Assembly (NCBI RefSeq): GCF_002095395.1 | Contig: NZ_MJEI01000107.1 | Location: 389,061 to 453,060 of the forward strand | Direction: 5' to 3' | Source of the DNA: Williamsia sp. 1135 | GTDB lineage: Bacteria; Actinomycetota; Actinomycetes; Mycobacteriales; Mycobacteriaceae | Length of the DNA stretch: 64,000 nt | In this document: in pieces, positions 26,310 to 34,866 of the stretch | Numbering within the stretch: position 1 is the first letter of the stretch | Layout of the letters: every line of letters starts with the position of its first letter | Notes under the pieces: model-generated | The model's database searches: none | What the model was told of the DNA's origin: nothing | The model's input: only the letters and a program-made list of their open reading frames with translations | Made by a program: the position numbers and the translations under genes

Positions 26310-27511
26310 CGAAGCACCACCGCCGTCAGCAGGTCGACCACACCGATCTCAGGTTGCAGCACTCCGAATGCCTGGGATCGGATGAGCGTCTTGACGGCCC
26401 AATTCCGATGCGGGCGCCGCTCGTTCATCTTGTTCCGGTAGGCCGACGCCAGTACACCACCCGTGTCGTCGACCCCCAGCACCGCAACAGCGTCGTCGTA
26501 CTCCTCGTGTGGCACAGCGCTCATCGCGTGCACGACGTTCACGTGCGACGGGTGGATGACGGTCTTGCCCTGCAATCCGTTCGCGCGGTCGAGAACCAGT
26601 TCGCGCAGCAGACCATCGAGATCGCGACTGACCAGATGTGTCCGGAATCGAACGGCATCGATCTCCTCGAAAGGCGTGTGGCGCAGCAACGGCCGGAACA
26701 TCCGGTCGTGGGTGTTGTAGTACTCCCACACCGGCCCCGTGATCGTATGGCCGGTACCGTCGGCCCTGCCGAGCACGTTGACGATGGCACTGATGACCTC
26801 GGCAACAGGGTGGACGTCATAGATGGTCAGGTCGGGATCGCGCCGGATACCGAGCGCACCACACATGTCGGTGCCGCCGATCCGGACGGCCAGGATCTTG
26901 CCCCGATGTTTGTCGAGCACCTGCCTGATCGACTCCAGCGCAGCAGCCCGGGTCTCGAGATGGAGCACGGATGTCGACTCGATGATCGGCATCGCGTACA
27001 GCACTCGGCCGACCTGGGCCTGTGCGGCCTCGATCCGATTCAGATAATCGTCGCCGTCCACCCCTGTGAACTTCGGGAGCACGAACCCGGCGAGGCTGTC
27101 GACGCCGTCGCCGAGCCGTCCGAGCAATTCGTCGATTTGCTGTGGACGCCGGACCCGGACGAAGAGCAGCGGCGCTGCCTGGCGACCTGCCGCCAGCTCA
27201 CGGAGTGTGTTGGTGAGGTTGGTGATCGCCGCGTCGACGTCACCGTCGGCGATTGCGTCCTCGAGGTCGATGACCATCGACGTCGAACCGCTCCGGCGCT
27301 GCCGCAGGATCAATTCGGCAAGTCGTTCGCGGCTGGCAGGAATGTACAACGTGGCGCCCAGGGCGACGCTCAGCAGTTCCGGAGGCGCGTCTATCCCGAT
27401 CGGTTCGGGAACGCGGAAGAACAGTCGTTCGCGTTCTGCGTCGTCGAGTGCGGTGAAGTGCTGCAGTTGCTTCGTCCCCGCGGTACCGGCAGCGCTCGAG
27501 TCTGTTGTCAC
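26306..27511 (-). CDS. CitE-like HpcH/HpaI aldolase family protein, Ter-linked
   Basis: This 401-residue protein belongs to the citrate lyase beta/HpcH-HpaI aldolase superfamily, a TIM barrel that splits or joins C-C bonds with a metal. Key features are ATLYIPASRERLAELI near the N-terminus, MVIDLEDAIADGDVD with the acidic metal ligand near residue 105, YAMPIIEST near 195 and VRIGGTDMCGALGI near 235. The GTG at 27511 is chosen since it overlaps the stop of the upstream gene by 4 bases; a longer frame would run into that gene. It probably supplies or uses a small keto-acid in the Ter metabolite pathway, which is inferred from operon position. Confidence 0.82.
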   Translation of the reverse strand: MTTDSSAAGTAGTKQLQHFTALDDAERERLFFRVPEPIGIDAPPELLSVALGATLYIPASRERLAELILRQRRSGSTSMVIDLEDAIADGDVDAAITNLTNTLRELAAGRQAAPLLFVRVRRPQQIDELLGRLGDGVDSLAGFVLPKFTGVDGDDYLNRIEAAQAQVGRVLYAMPIIESTSVLHLETRAAALESIRQVLDKHRGKILAVRIGGTDMCGALGIRRDPDLTIYDVHPVAEVISAIVNVLGRADGTGHTITGPVWEYYNTHDRMFRPLLRHTPFEEIDAVRFRTHLVSRDLDGLLRELVLDRANGLQGKTVIHPSHVNVVHAMSAVPHEEYDDAVAVLGVDDTGGVLASAYRNKMNERRPHRNWAVKTLIRSQAFGVLQPEIGVVDLLTAVVLR

Positions 27512-28728
27512 CGCCTGGCCTCGTCCTTCATCTTGCTCACTACTCCGGACACGAAGTCGGAGATGGCGCGCAGGTCCACCAGATACCCCCAATAGTCAGG
27601 ATGCCGACCGGTCAGAGCCGCCACGGCTCGATCGACTCTCAAAACCTGTGCGTCCAGAACCGATCCCCATTGTTTGACCAAGCCGAGGTTGACGGCGAGC
27701 AATTGAGCATCCCGGATCTGAAACCGAACCCTACCGGCAGCTGCCGGCGGATCCCGCTGAACAACCCGAAGTTCATTCAAACGATCAGTGACCCCGTCGA
27801 CCAATTCCTCGGCCTCGGACAAGTGCTTGCGAGCCCGGGTGATGGCCGCTGACGCCGATTCCGGGTCGGATCTGAGTACGGTTGCGGCCGAATCGATTTC
27901 ATTGGATGCGCGGTCGAGTTCCTGCGCGCTGAGATGATCATGACCCACCAGGTCACGAGAGCACTGTGCGCTGAATTCACGGAGCAGGGCCGAATACGCT
28001 TCCGGCATCCTGGCGCTGCGATTCCGGACCGCCGACAGCCGGGTACGGACAGATGCAAGCGCCGCACGGGCATCCTCGGCCTTGCCCGGAGCTGCGGCAA
28101 TGGCCTGTTCCAGCTTCTTGACGGCCTCGCCGAGCGCGGCGGTCCTGGCCCGCAGTTCGGCCCGGTCGCCGCCCCCCTGGGATACCGAAAGCTGGGCCGC
28201 CTCGAGCTCCCTGAGGCATCGATCATGTTGCTGTACAGCAGTTGTCACAGAGGTGTACGCAAGCTGATCGGGAGGTAGACGAGCCAGCCGATCGGCGAGG
28301 CTTTTCGAATCGGCGCGCACCCGCGCCGCCTCCTCCGGTACGGCCGCATAAGAGATCCTGGCGTGTTCGAGCTGGGTCGAATGACGTTCGTAGAACTGAT
28401 CGAGCGTTCGAATCGAATCGGTGATCTGAGACATCGTGCGCTGATAGTCGTTCAGAGGAGCAAGTGGTCCGTCGGTCCCGCTGAGGGTCAGATACTGATT
28501 GATCGTCTCGTAGCAGGCGTCTCGGATGGGTACGAAGGCGCGCACCAATTCACCACCTGTGCCCAGGACCTCGGCGGCTGCGACGGAATCGCTGATGATC
28601 GACAAGCGCTGGTCGAGTTGGAGAAAGGCATTGACCATGTCGTTTCGGGCATGCTCGACGGCGCCAGTGGATCCGCCACCGGCACTACGGTCATCTCGTT
28701 GAAACCAGCCCCTGGCCACACCGCGCAT
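27508..28728 (-). CDS. Coiled-coil protein, first gene of the Ter operon
   Basis: The 406 residues are almost wholly helical with long heptad-like stretches (about 90-215 and 225-320), for example RVRADSKSLADRLARL and ALGEAVKKLEQAIAAA. I see no enzymatic motif, signal peptide or membrane segment. Coiled-coil proteins of this kind often accompany TerD proteins in actinobacteria and could act as a scaffold. It is divergent from terD across 224 bases (28729-28952), which must hold the promoters for both directions. The ATG at 28728 is the first in frame. It is coupled to the aldolase gene by a 4-base overlap. Confidence 0.7.
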   Translation of the reverse strand: MRGVARGWFQRDDRSAGGGSTGAVEHARNDMVNAFLQLDQRLSIISDSVAAAEVLGTGGELVRAFVPIRDACYETINQYLTLSGTDGPLAPLNDYQRTMSQITDSIRTLDQFYERHSTQLEHARISYAAVPEEAARVRADSKSLADRLARLPPDQLAYTSVTTAVQQHDRCLRELEAAQLSVSQGGGDRAELRARTAALGEAVKKLEQAIAAAPGKAEDARAALASVRTRLSAVRNRSARMPEAYSALLREFSAQCSRDLVGHDHLSAQELDRASNEIDSAATVLRSDPESASAAITRARKHLSEAEELVDGVTDRLNELRVVQRDPPAAAGRVRFQIRDAQLLAVNLGLVKQWGSVLDAQVLRVDRAVAALTGRHPDYWGYLVDLRAISDFVSGVVSKMKDEARR

Positions 28729-28952
28729 CCTACTGGGATGAGACGAACCGGCTCCGCCGGCGGATGAGGGGACCGGTCGTACTGCGGCCGGGGGAAACGG
28801 GAGTCATTCAATCGGTTCAGCGTTCGGCTTTGTCGCCCCCGTCGATGTCCACTTTCACGTACGGTTACTTCCAAGGACTGGTTCTGAGCAGAAGTTGCTC
28901 CGACCTCTGGGCCTCATCTACTCACGAAGACAAACTCAGGAAGGGTACTGAC

Positions 28953-29528
28953 ATGGGCGTCAGCTTGAGCAAGGGCGGAAACGTTTCGTTGACCAAGGAG
29001 GCTCCGAACCTGACCGCAGTGGCGGTCGGTCTCGGCTGGGACGTGCGTTCCACCACGGGCACGGACTTCGACCTGGACGCGAGCGCGATCGGCGCCGGAG
29101 CCGACAAGAAGGTTGTTTCCGACCAGCACTTCATCTTCTTCAACAACCTGCGGTCCCCGGATGGCTCCATCGAGCACACCGGTGACAACACCACGGGCGA
29201 AGGCGAAGGCGACGACGAGGTCATCAACGTCGATCTGGCTGCGGTGCCGCCGAACATCGAGTCGGTCGTCTTCCCCGTGTCGATCTACGACGCCGATGCG
29301 CGTTCGCAGTCATTCGGTCAGGTCCGTAACGCATACATCCGGGTCACCGACCGTTCCAACGGCAACGAACTCGCCCGCTACGACCTGTCGGAAGATGCCT
29401 CCACCGAGACCGCGATGGTCTTCGGCGAGCTGTACCGCAACGGCGCCGAGTGGAAGTTCCGGGCGATCGGTCAGGGTTACGCCTCGGGTCTCGCGGGCAT
29501 CGCTCGTGACTTCGGCGTGAACGTCTAG
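28953..29528 (+). CDS. terD: TerD family stress protein
   Basis: A single-domain, 191-residue TerD protein of the calcium-binding family linked to tellurite resistance, phage inhibition and general stress. It shows MGVSLSKGGNVSLTKEAPNL, the calcium-binding motif DFDLDASAIG near residue 33, DGSIEHTGDNTTGEGEGDDE near 75, and the end block GELYRNGAEWKFRAIGQGYA. The ATG at 28953 follows an AGGAAGG site by about 9 bases. The gene is divergent from the large Ter operon and is followed by a perfect 16-bp hairpin and then by a TerC-superfamily gene. Confidence 0.95.
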   Translation: MGVSLSKGGNVSLTKEAPNLTAVAVGLGWDVRSTTGTDFDLDASAIGAGADKKVVSDQHFIFFNNLRSPDGSIEHTGDNTTGEGEGDDEVINVDLAAVPPNIESVVFPVSIYDADARSQSFGQVRNAYIRVTDRSNGNELARYDLSEDASTETAMVFGELYRNGAEWKFRAIGQGYASGLAGIARDFGVNV

Positions 29529-29569
29529 CCTTCCGGCGGCGGATGGCAACCACATAGAAGTACACTTGC

Positions 29570-29607
29570 GCACTATCGCGGAACCACCCCCGGTTCCGCG
29601 ATAGTGC
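29570..29607. terminator. Perfect 16-bp hairpin between terD and the terC-like gene
   Basis: Bases 29570-29585 (GCACTATCGCGGAACC) pair without mismatch with 29592-29607 around a loop of six bases (ACCCCC). It lies 42 bases after the terD stop and 27 bases before the next GTG. It may terminate most terD transcripts, or protect their 3' ends while allowing some read-through into the membrane gene. Confidence 0.75.
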
Positions 29608-29634
29608 TGTCACTGGCAAAACTAAGGAGCACGT

Positions 29635-30750
29635 GTGGTCATCCGCGTATTCGGCATTTCGATCGCTGTCACGATCGTCTCGCTGGGCGTTGCGTACCTA
29701 TATGGCGGGTGGACTGCGCTTGCTCTGTGCGCAATCCTCGGAGTCCTCGAGGTGTCCCTCTCCTTCGACAACGCGGTCATCAACGCGACCGTGCTGGAGA
29801 AGATGAGTGAGTTCTGGCAGAAGATCTTCCTCACCATCGGCATTCTCATCGCCGTCTTCGGCATGCGTCTGCTGTTCCCGCTGCTCATCGTGTGGGTCAC
29901 GGCCGGACTGAATCCGGTCGAGGCCTTCGACCTCGCGATGAACGTCCCTGAGGAGGGTTCGGGTCAGCAGTCCTACGAAGAGATCTTGACTGCGGCACAC
30001 CCGCAGATCGCGGCCTTCGGCGGCATGTTCCTGTTCATGCTCTTCCTCAACTTCATCCTCGAAGACAACGAGATCAAGTGGTTGACGTGGCTGGAGCGGC
30101 CGCTTGCCGTCATCGGCAAGCTCGACCAGCTGGCCGTCGTCATCGCCGGCGGCAGCCTGGTCCTGATCGCAGAGTTCCTGGCTGAAGACGACCAGATCTC
30201 GACGGTCATGGTCGCCGGAGTGCTCGGCATCATCACCTACATCACGGTCAACAGCCTGGGCCAGTTGTTCCACACCGAGGAGCTCGCAGCAGAGCACGAC
30301 GAGGCGGTCAAATCGGGGGGACCGTCCCAGCTGGCGAAGGCCACGGGCAAAGCCGGGTTCTTCCTCTTCCTCTACCTCGAGGTCCTCGACGCGTCGTTCT
30401 CGTTCGACGGTGTCATCGGTGCCTTCGCGATCACGGCGGACCCGATCATCATCGCCCTGGGTCTGGGCTTCATCGGCGCGATGTTCGTTCGGTCGATCAC
30501 CGTGTACCTCGTGCGGGCGGGAACGCTCAACGAGTACCGGTACCTCGAGCACGGAGCGCACTGGGCCATCGGAGCTCTCGCGGCCATCTTGTTCTTCTCG
30601 ATCAAGTGGCACATCAACGAGATCATCACGGGCCTCGTCGGCGTGGCGTTCATCGGCGCGGCCGCGCTGTCGAGCATCGTGGCCAATCGTAGGGAAGCAG
30701 CAGAGTCCGGCAGCGATACGTCCGAGAAGGATTCGCTCACCGCCAAGTAG
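29635..30750 (+). CDS. DUF475 / TerC-superfamily integral membrane protein
   Basis: A 371-residue polytopic membrane protein with about nine hydrophobic segments. The two hallmark motifs of the TerC superfamily are VSLSFDNAVINATV near residue 42 and ASFSFDGVIGAFAIT near 257, each placing an Asp within a helix, likely for metal handling. The acidic AEEHDEAV-type loop near 220 is cytoplasmic by prediction. TerC proteins work with TerD in metal-linked stress; recent work on the superfamily points to metal export, for instance of manganese. The start is GTG at 29635 after a TAAGGAGC site. Its partner gene is terD immediately upstream. Confidence 0.9.
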   Translation: MVIRVFGISIAVTIVSLGVAYLYGGWTALALCAILGVLEVSLSFDNAVINATVLEKMSEFWQKIFLTIGILIAVFGMRLLFPLLIVWVTAGLNPVEAFDLAMNVPEEGSGQQSYEEILTAAHPQIAAFGGMFLFMLFLNFILEDNEIKWLTWLERPLAVIGKLDQLAVVIAGGSLVLIAEFLAEDDQISTVMVAGVLGIITYITVNSLGQLFHTEELAAEHDEAVKSGGPSQLAKATGKAGFFLFLYLEVLDASFSFDGVIGAFAITADPIIIALGLGFIGAMFVRSITVYLVRAGTLNEYRYLEHGAHWAIGALAAILFFSIKWHINEIITGLVGVAFIGAAALSSIVANRREAAESGSDTSEKDSLTAK

Positions 30751-30795
30751 CTCGTGCGCCGCGATCCCACTCTGCGCACACCACCAAACGCTGCG

Positions 30796-30811
30796 GTGTA
30801 CATGTGTACAC
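30796..30811. promoter_or_regulatory. Inverted repeat, possible repressor operator before the desaturase operon
   Basis: GTGTACA at 30796-30802 and TGTACAC at 30805-30811 form a perfect inverted repeat with a 2-base spacer, 69 bases before the ferredoxin reductase start. The symmetry and size suit a TetR- or GntR-type regulator. Homologous reductase/desaturase genes are controlled by TetR-type repressors in some bacteria, but the regulator here is unknown. Confidence 0.45.
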
Positions 30812-30831
30812 TCGAATGCACACGCACGGCC

Positions 30832-30859
30832 GTGGTGACGCTCTTCTGGGCGTCACCAC
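30832..30859. terminator. Hairpin between the TerC-like gene and the reductase gene
   Basis: GTGGTGACGC (30832-30841) pairs perfectly with GCGTCACCAC (30850-30859) around an 8-base loop, 82 bases after the TerC-like stop. It is a probable terminator, but its place only 21 bases before the next GTG would also allow control of the reductase leader. Confidence 0.6.
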
Positions 30860-30879
30860 AGCGGTGATGACGGAGCGGA

Positions 30880-31995
30880 GTGTTTGTGGACTTGCTGAAG
30901 TGGAGTAAGCGCCCCGCCGCCGGGGTGGAGGCGACCAAACCCCAGATCAATGTGCTCAGGGGGCTGGTGGCGCGGGCTACCACGCCGCTGCTGCCCGACG
31001 ATTATCTGCACCTCCTGAACCCCCTGTGGTCCGCGCGTGAGCTGCGGGGACGGATAGTGGCGGTGCGCAAGGAAACCGACGACACGGCCACCGTGGACAT
31101 CGAGACAGGCTGGGGCTTCAGTCATCGTTATCGACCGGGCCAGTACGTCGGAATTGGTTTGCAGGTCGAAGGCCGCTGGCACTGGCGGTCCTACTCACTC
31201 ACGTCGATCGCAGGAGACGACAAGGTCATCTCGGTGACCGTGAAGGCGAATCCGGACGGTTTCTTGTCCAGCCACCTCGTCGACGGTGTCCTGCCGGGAA
31301 CAGTCATCCGGCTCGCGGCGCCCAAGGGCGACTTCTCGCTGCCCAGTCCGCCGCCGGAAAAGGTGCTGTTCGTGACCGCCGGTTCGGGTGTCACGCCCGT
31401 GATGGCGATGTTGCGCGGTCTGAGTTCTCGGGGCGACATGCCGGACGTGGTCCATCTGCACTCCGCACCGAATCGCGAATCCGTGATCTTCCACGACGAA
31501 CTGGTCGCGCTGCAAGAGCAGTCGCCGTCATACCACCTCGAGATGCAGTTCACCCGGGAAGACGGCAAGATCGATCTGCACGATCTCGGGTCGGTTGTAC
31601 CGGACTGGCAGGATCGGGAGTGTTGGGCGTGCGGGCCCGTGCAGATGCTCGACGTCGCCGAACAGGTCTGGGAAAAAGCCGGCCTACACGAGAACTTGCA
31701 CATCGAACGGTTCGCGATCGCCCGCACTGACAAGGGCGGCGAAGGCGGCACCGTGACGTTCAGCAAGACGGGCAAGTCTGCGGAAATCGACGGTGCCACA
31801 ACGCTATTGGAAGCCGGCGAAGAACTGGGTATCCAGATGCCGTTCGGTTGTCGGATGGGTATCTGCCAATCGTGCGTCGTACCGTTGTCCGGGGGCTACG
31901 TTCGAGACCTGCGTTCGGGAGACGAGCGCCGAGAAGGAGATCGAATCCAGACGTGCATCAGCACCGTGTCTGGCGAATGCACACTCGACCTCTAG
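30880..31995 (+). CDS. Ferredoxin reductase partner of stearoyl-CoA desaturase (Rv3230c-like)
   Basis: A 371-residue three-domain reductase that passes electrons from NAD(P)H through FAD and a [2Fe-2S] cluster to the desaturase. It shows RPGQYVGIGL and WRSYSLTS for FAD near residues 87-108, VTAGSGVTPVMAML for the nicotinamide nucleotide near 167-180, and a C-terminal plant-type ferredoxin domain with GCRMGICQSC and a final IQTC. The gene lies 12 bases before the desaturase, as Rv3230c lies beside desA3 in M. tuberculosis. The GTG at 30880 is chosen as start because it gives the usual N-terminal extension. Confidence 0.92.
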   Translation: MFVDLLKWSKRPAAGVEATKPQINVLRGLVARATTPLLPDDYLHLLNPLWSARELRGRIVAVRKETDDTATVDIETGWGFSHRYRPGQYVGIGLQVEGRWHWRSYSLTSIAGDDKVISVTVKANPDGFLSSHLVDGVLPGTVIRLAAPKGDFSLPSPPPEKVLFVTAGSGVTPVMAMLRGLSSRGDMPDVVHLHSAPNRESVIFHDELVALQEQSPSYHLEMQFTREDGKIDLHDLGSVVPDWQDRECWACGPVQMLDVAEQVWEKAGLHENLHIERFAIARTDKGGEGGTVTFSKTGKSAEIDGATTLLEAGEELGIQMPFGCRMGICQSCVVPLSGGYVRDLRSGDERREGDRIQTCISTVSGECTLDL

Positions 31996-32007
31996 GAGGG
32001 GCACATA

Positions 32008-33246
32008 GTGGCGATCACTGATATCGACCTATACGCACACCTGACCGAAGCCGACGTCGAAGCACTCGGCAAAGAGTTCGATGCGATCAGGCGTGACATC
32101 GAAGAATCGCGGGGCGAGCAGGATGCCCGCTACATTCGGCGCGCGATCACGATCCAACGCAGTTTGGCGGCGGGTGGTCGTGCGGTGCTGTTCGCCAGTC
32201 ACAAGAAGCCCGCGTGGATTGCGGGCACGGTGATGCTCGGTCTTGCGAAGATCATCGAGAACATGGAGCTCGGGCACAACGTGATGCACGGGCAGTGGGA
32301 TTGGATGAATGATCCCGAGATCCACTCGTCGTCGTGGGAGTGGGACACCACCTGCCCGAGCAGTCAGTGGAAACACTCGCACAACTTCATCCACCACAAG
32401 TACACGAACATCGTCGGAATGGACGACGATGTGGGCTACGGAATTCTCCGGGTGACGCGCGACCAGCCATGGGAATGGTGGAATCTCGGCAATCCGATCT
32501 ACAACCTCACCCTCGGAACGTTTTTCGAGTACGGCGTCGCGCTACACCACGTCGAGACAGAGAAGGTCCGCAAGGGAGAGAAGAGTCTGGGCGAGGTCGG
32601 CAAAGACCTCCGCATCATCGGTCGCAAGGTGGGCAAGCAGGCGGCCAAGGACTATCTGATCTTCCCCGCGCTGACCGGTCCCAACTGGAAACACACCCTG
32701 ACTGCCAACGTCACGGCAAACTTCATCCGCAACTACTGGACGTACGCGGTGATTTTCTGCGGTCACTTCCCGGATGGGGCCGAGAAGTTCACCAAAGAGG
32801 AGTACGAGAACGAGGATCAGGCTCGCTGGTATCTGCGGCAGATGCTGGGTTCGGCAAACTTCCGCGCCGGCAAGCTGATGCGGTTCATGTCGGGCAACCT
32901 CAGTCATCAGATCGAACACCACCTGTTCCCGGATCTGCCGAGCAACCGCTACGAGGAAATCGGTGTCCGCGTCCGTGAGCTGTGTGAGAAGTACGACCTT
33001 CCGTACACCACCGGCACGATCTGGCACCAGTACCTGCTCACGTTCCGGACGATCGCGAAATTGGCGCTGCCGAACGCGCTTCTCTCGGCGAGCAGCGACG
33101 ATGCGCCGGAAACTGCATCCGAACTGCGGTTCAACATTCGGGAGGGCGTGCAATCGAGCTTCAGCGCGGATCCGGAGTCCGGAAGAAGGCGAGGTCTGCG
33201 CACAGCGCTGAAGGAGCTGCGCGATTCGAAGGTGAAGGCAGCCTGA
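32008..33246 (+). CDS. Membrane acyl-CoA delta-9 desaturase, DesA3-like
   Basis: This 412-residue diiron desaturase introduces a cis double bond into stearoyl- or palmitoyl-CoA, giving oleic-type precursors. All three histidine boxes are present: HNVMHGQWDW near residue 91, HSHNFIHHKYTN near 126 and SHQIEHHLFPD near 302. Hydrophobic segments near 65-85 and 240-255 fit a membrane protein. The GTG start at 32008 follows a clear TAGGAGGGG site that also includes the reductase stop. It forms a two-gene operon with the reductase. A close paralogue is at 44616-45848. Confidence 0.93.
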   Translation: MAITDIDLYAHLTEADVEALGKEFDAIRRDIEESRGEQDARYIRRAITIQRSLAAGGRAVLFASHKKPAWIAGTVMLGLAKIIENMELGHNVMHGQWDWMNDPEIHSSSWEWDTTCPSSQWKHSHNFIHHKYTNIVGMDDDVGYGILRVTRDQPWEWWNLGNPIYNLTLGTFFEYGVALHHVETEKVRKGEKSLGEVGKDLRIIGRKVGKQAAKDYLIFPALTGPNWKHTLTANVTANFIRNYWTYAVIFCGHFPDGAEKFTKEEYENEDQARWYLRQMLGSANFRAGKLMRFMSGNLSHQIEHHLFPDLPSNRYEEIGVRVRELCEKYDLPYTTGTIWHQYLLTFRTIAKLALPNALLSASSDDAPETASELRFNIREGVQSSFSADPESGRRRGLRTALKELRDSKVKAA

Positions 33247-33304
33247 CCGCGTCACGTGCGCGTGTCATCGCTCCGGCGCCGCCGGTCCACATAGACTTTC
33301 TCCG

Positions 33305-34144
33305 ATGAGCAAGGCGAGCGACGGCGGCGATATCGCCAGTGGATCAGCGCAGGTTCGTCGAGGCGCCGGTCGGCTCGGAGATTTTCTGGTGCGCGCCGAT
33401 GGCAGTGAGGGGCTCGTGCGGGCCGCGCGCGCAGCCCGCAGAGTGGCGCCGGGGGCGCGCCCCGACATCGATCCTGAGCGTTTGCGGCACTCCGAACGCA
33501 TCGCGGGGTTGATCGCGCAGGCTCGCGGCGAGAGGCCAAGTGCCGTGCGGGAACTGGCGTTGGCTGCCGTCGAGTCGTGGCAGGCATTGGTGACGCGCAG
33601 ACGCCCTGATGTTCCCGATGTCAGCGGCCCGGTGACCATACTGTTCACCGATCTTGTCGGCTTCTCTACCTGGGCGTTGGGAGCAGGGGACGACGCGGTG
33701 CTCGAACTCCTTCATCAGGTCAACGAGTCGAGTACCGAGATCATCAACAGGCGTGGTGGCTCGGTGACCAAACACCTGGGTGATGGCCTGATGGCGGTCT
33801 TCCGAGACGGCGCGGTCGCCATCGAGGCCGCTCACGAGGCAGGCGTGGCGGTGTCGGCGATCACCATCGACGGTTATCGTCCGGCCCTGCGCGCAGGGCT
33901 GCACACGGGAGAGCCGCGACACGTCGGCGACGACTACCTCGGGGTCGATGTGAACATCGCCGCCAGAGTCGCCGATGCGGCATCAGCAGGGGAGGTCCTG
34001 GTGACCGAGGCGACCCTGGCTGCCACGGACGAGACCAAGTACATCAAGCGACGCCGACGGTTTCGGGCGAAAGGAACGCCCAAGGATCTTGTCGTCTATG
34101 CGGTCCTCCCGCGCTACGACGGCGAACCCGACGAGCTCGACTGA
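33305..34144 (+). CDS. Class III adenylate/guanylate cyclase
   Basis: The 279-residue protein has a class III nucleotidyl cyclase domain at about 105-265, preceded by a helical N-terminal region (about 20-95). Catalytic residues are in place: the metal Asp in ILFTDLVGFSTWA, the second Asp in HLGDGLMAVF with the base-recognition Lys in SVTKHLGDG, and the transition-state Asn/Arg pair in DVNIAARVADAASAG. It is therefore probably active; substrate choice between ATP and GTP is not certain. No membrane segment is seen, so it is a soluble enzyme. It is monocistronic, 58 bases after the desaturase. Confidence 0.9.
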   Translation: MSKASDGGDIASGSAQVRRGAGRLGDFLVRADGSEGLVRAARAARRVAPGARPDIDPERLRHSERIAGLIAQARGERPSAVRELALAAVESWQALVTRRRPDVPDVSGPVTILFTDLVGFSTWALGAGDDAVLELLHQVNESSTEIINRRGGSVTKHLGDGLMAVFRDGAVAIEAAHEAGVAVSAITIDGYRPALRAGLHTGEPRHVGDDYLGVDVNIAARVADAASAGEVLVTEATLAATDETKYIKRRRRFRAKGTPKDLVVYAVLPRYDGEPDELD

Positions 34145-34163
34145 ACCGAGTGCACGAGTGTCC

Positions 34164-34763
34164 TCAAGCCTGTTTCAATGCTGAGTACAGGACCTTGAGC
34201 TGCGCAGCGGCGACATCCAGCGACTCGACGTTCCGTTGGCTTCGACACTGGATTATCGCGCCTTCGATCGCGTTCACCACGAACAGCGCGAAGCTCTCCG
34301 CGTCATCGATCGACAGCCCGCCGCGGAGTGCGGAGTCGGCGACCAGGCGTCGCCAGGCATCAAATGCCACGTTGGCCGTGGCTGCGACCTCCGGTTCGTC
34401 TGGCGCGGCCATGGCAGCGGCCGCCACCGGACACCCGAGTGCGTAGTCGCTGCCCTCGAGTTCGCGCTTCCACCACTTCACCAGGGCATCGACGGCCTCC
34501 TGCGGTGTCCGGGTGGTGGTGAGGTGGTCGATGAAAGCTGTCATCTGCTCGCCGGATTCTGCGGTGGCGGTCGCGATCAGCCCGGACTTCCCGTTCGGGA
34601 AGTGTTGATAGATGGAATTCCTGGCCGCACCGCTGTGACCTAGAAGGTCGGCGACACTCGTCGCGAAGACACCGCGCCGCCGGACCAGGTCTATAGCAGT
34701 GGAGATCAGCCGTTCGCGCGGTCCTGCAGATGCGTCGAACTCCTGTATCGGGTTGTCAGCCAC
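34164..34763 (-). CDS. TetR-family repressor (LmrA/YxaF-like)
   Basis: A 199-residue TetR regulator. The N-terminal helix-turn-helix is at about 15-60 (AIDLVRRRGVFATSVADLLG and NSIYQHFPNGKSGLI). The ligand domain has LGCPVAAAAM, shared with the LmrA/YxaF group. The GTG at 34763 is chosen since the upstream frame runs through the operators and into the thioesterase leader. It is divergent from the thioesterase gene, and two near-identical palindromes (34790-34801 and 34829-34842) lie in the 103-base gap, so it most likely represses both genes. Confidence 0.88.
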   Translation of the reverse strand: MADNPIQEFDASAGPRERLISTAIDLVRRRGVFATSVADLLGHSGAARNSIYQHFPNGKSGLIATATAESGEQMTAFIDHLTTTRTPQEAVDALVKWWKRELEGSDYALGCPVAAAAMAAPDEPEVAATANVAFDAWRRLVADSALRGGLSIDDAESFALFVVNAIEGAIIQCRSQRNVESLDVAAAQLKVLYSALKQA

Positions 34764-34787
34764 CCTGGTCTCTCCTCGCCTACTCCA

Positions 34788-34843
34788 TAGACCAATTGGT
34801 CCATCCGCGGTGTTACGCTTCACGGTATGGACCATTTGGTCCA
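34788..34843. promoter_or_regulatory. Twin TetR operators in the divergent promoter
   Basis: Two palindromes of the form GACCAnTTGGTC are present: GACCAATTGGTC at 34790-34801 and GGACCATTTGGTCC at 34829-34842. Their centres are 40 bp apart, about four helical turns. They match the operator style of LmrA/YxaF-type repressors and sit between the TetR gene and the thioesterase gene. Confidence 0.85.
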
Positions 34844-34866
34844 CCACGCTACCAGGAGGGAGTCCC

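Noticed and set aside
26264..27595. A 443-codon open frame opposite the CitE-like aldolase gene.
   Set aside because: The minus strand has a clear aldolase coupled to its neighbours; the plus frame has no ribosome site or domain.
19823..30750. Reading the Ter island as a prophage or classic defence island.
   Set aside because: There is no integrase, phage gene, tRNA boundary or repeat pair; composition is like that of the neighbours.
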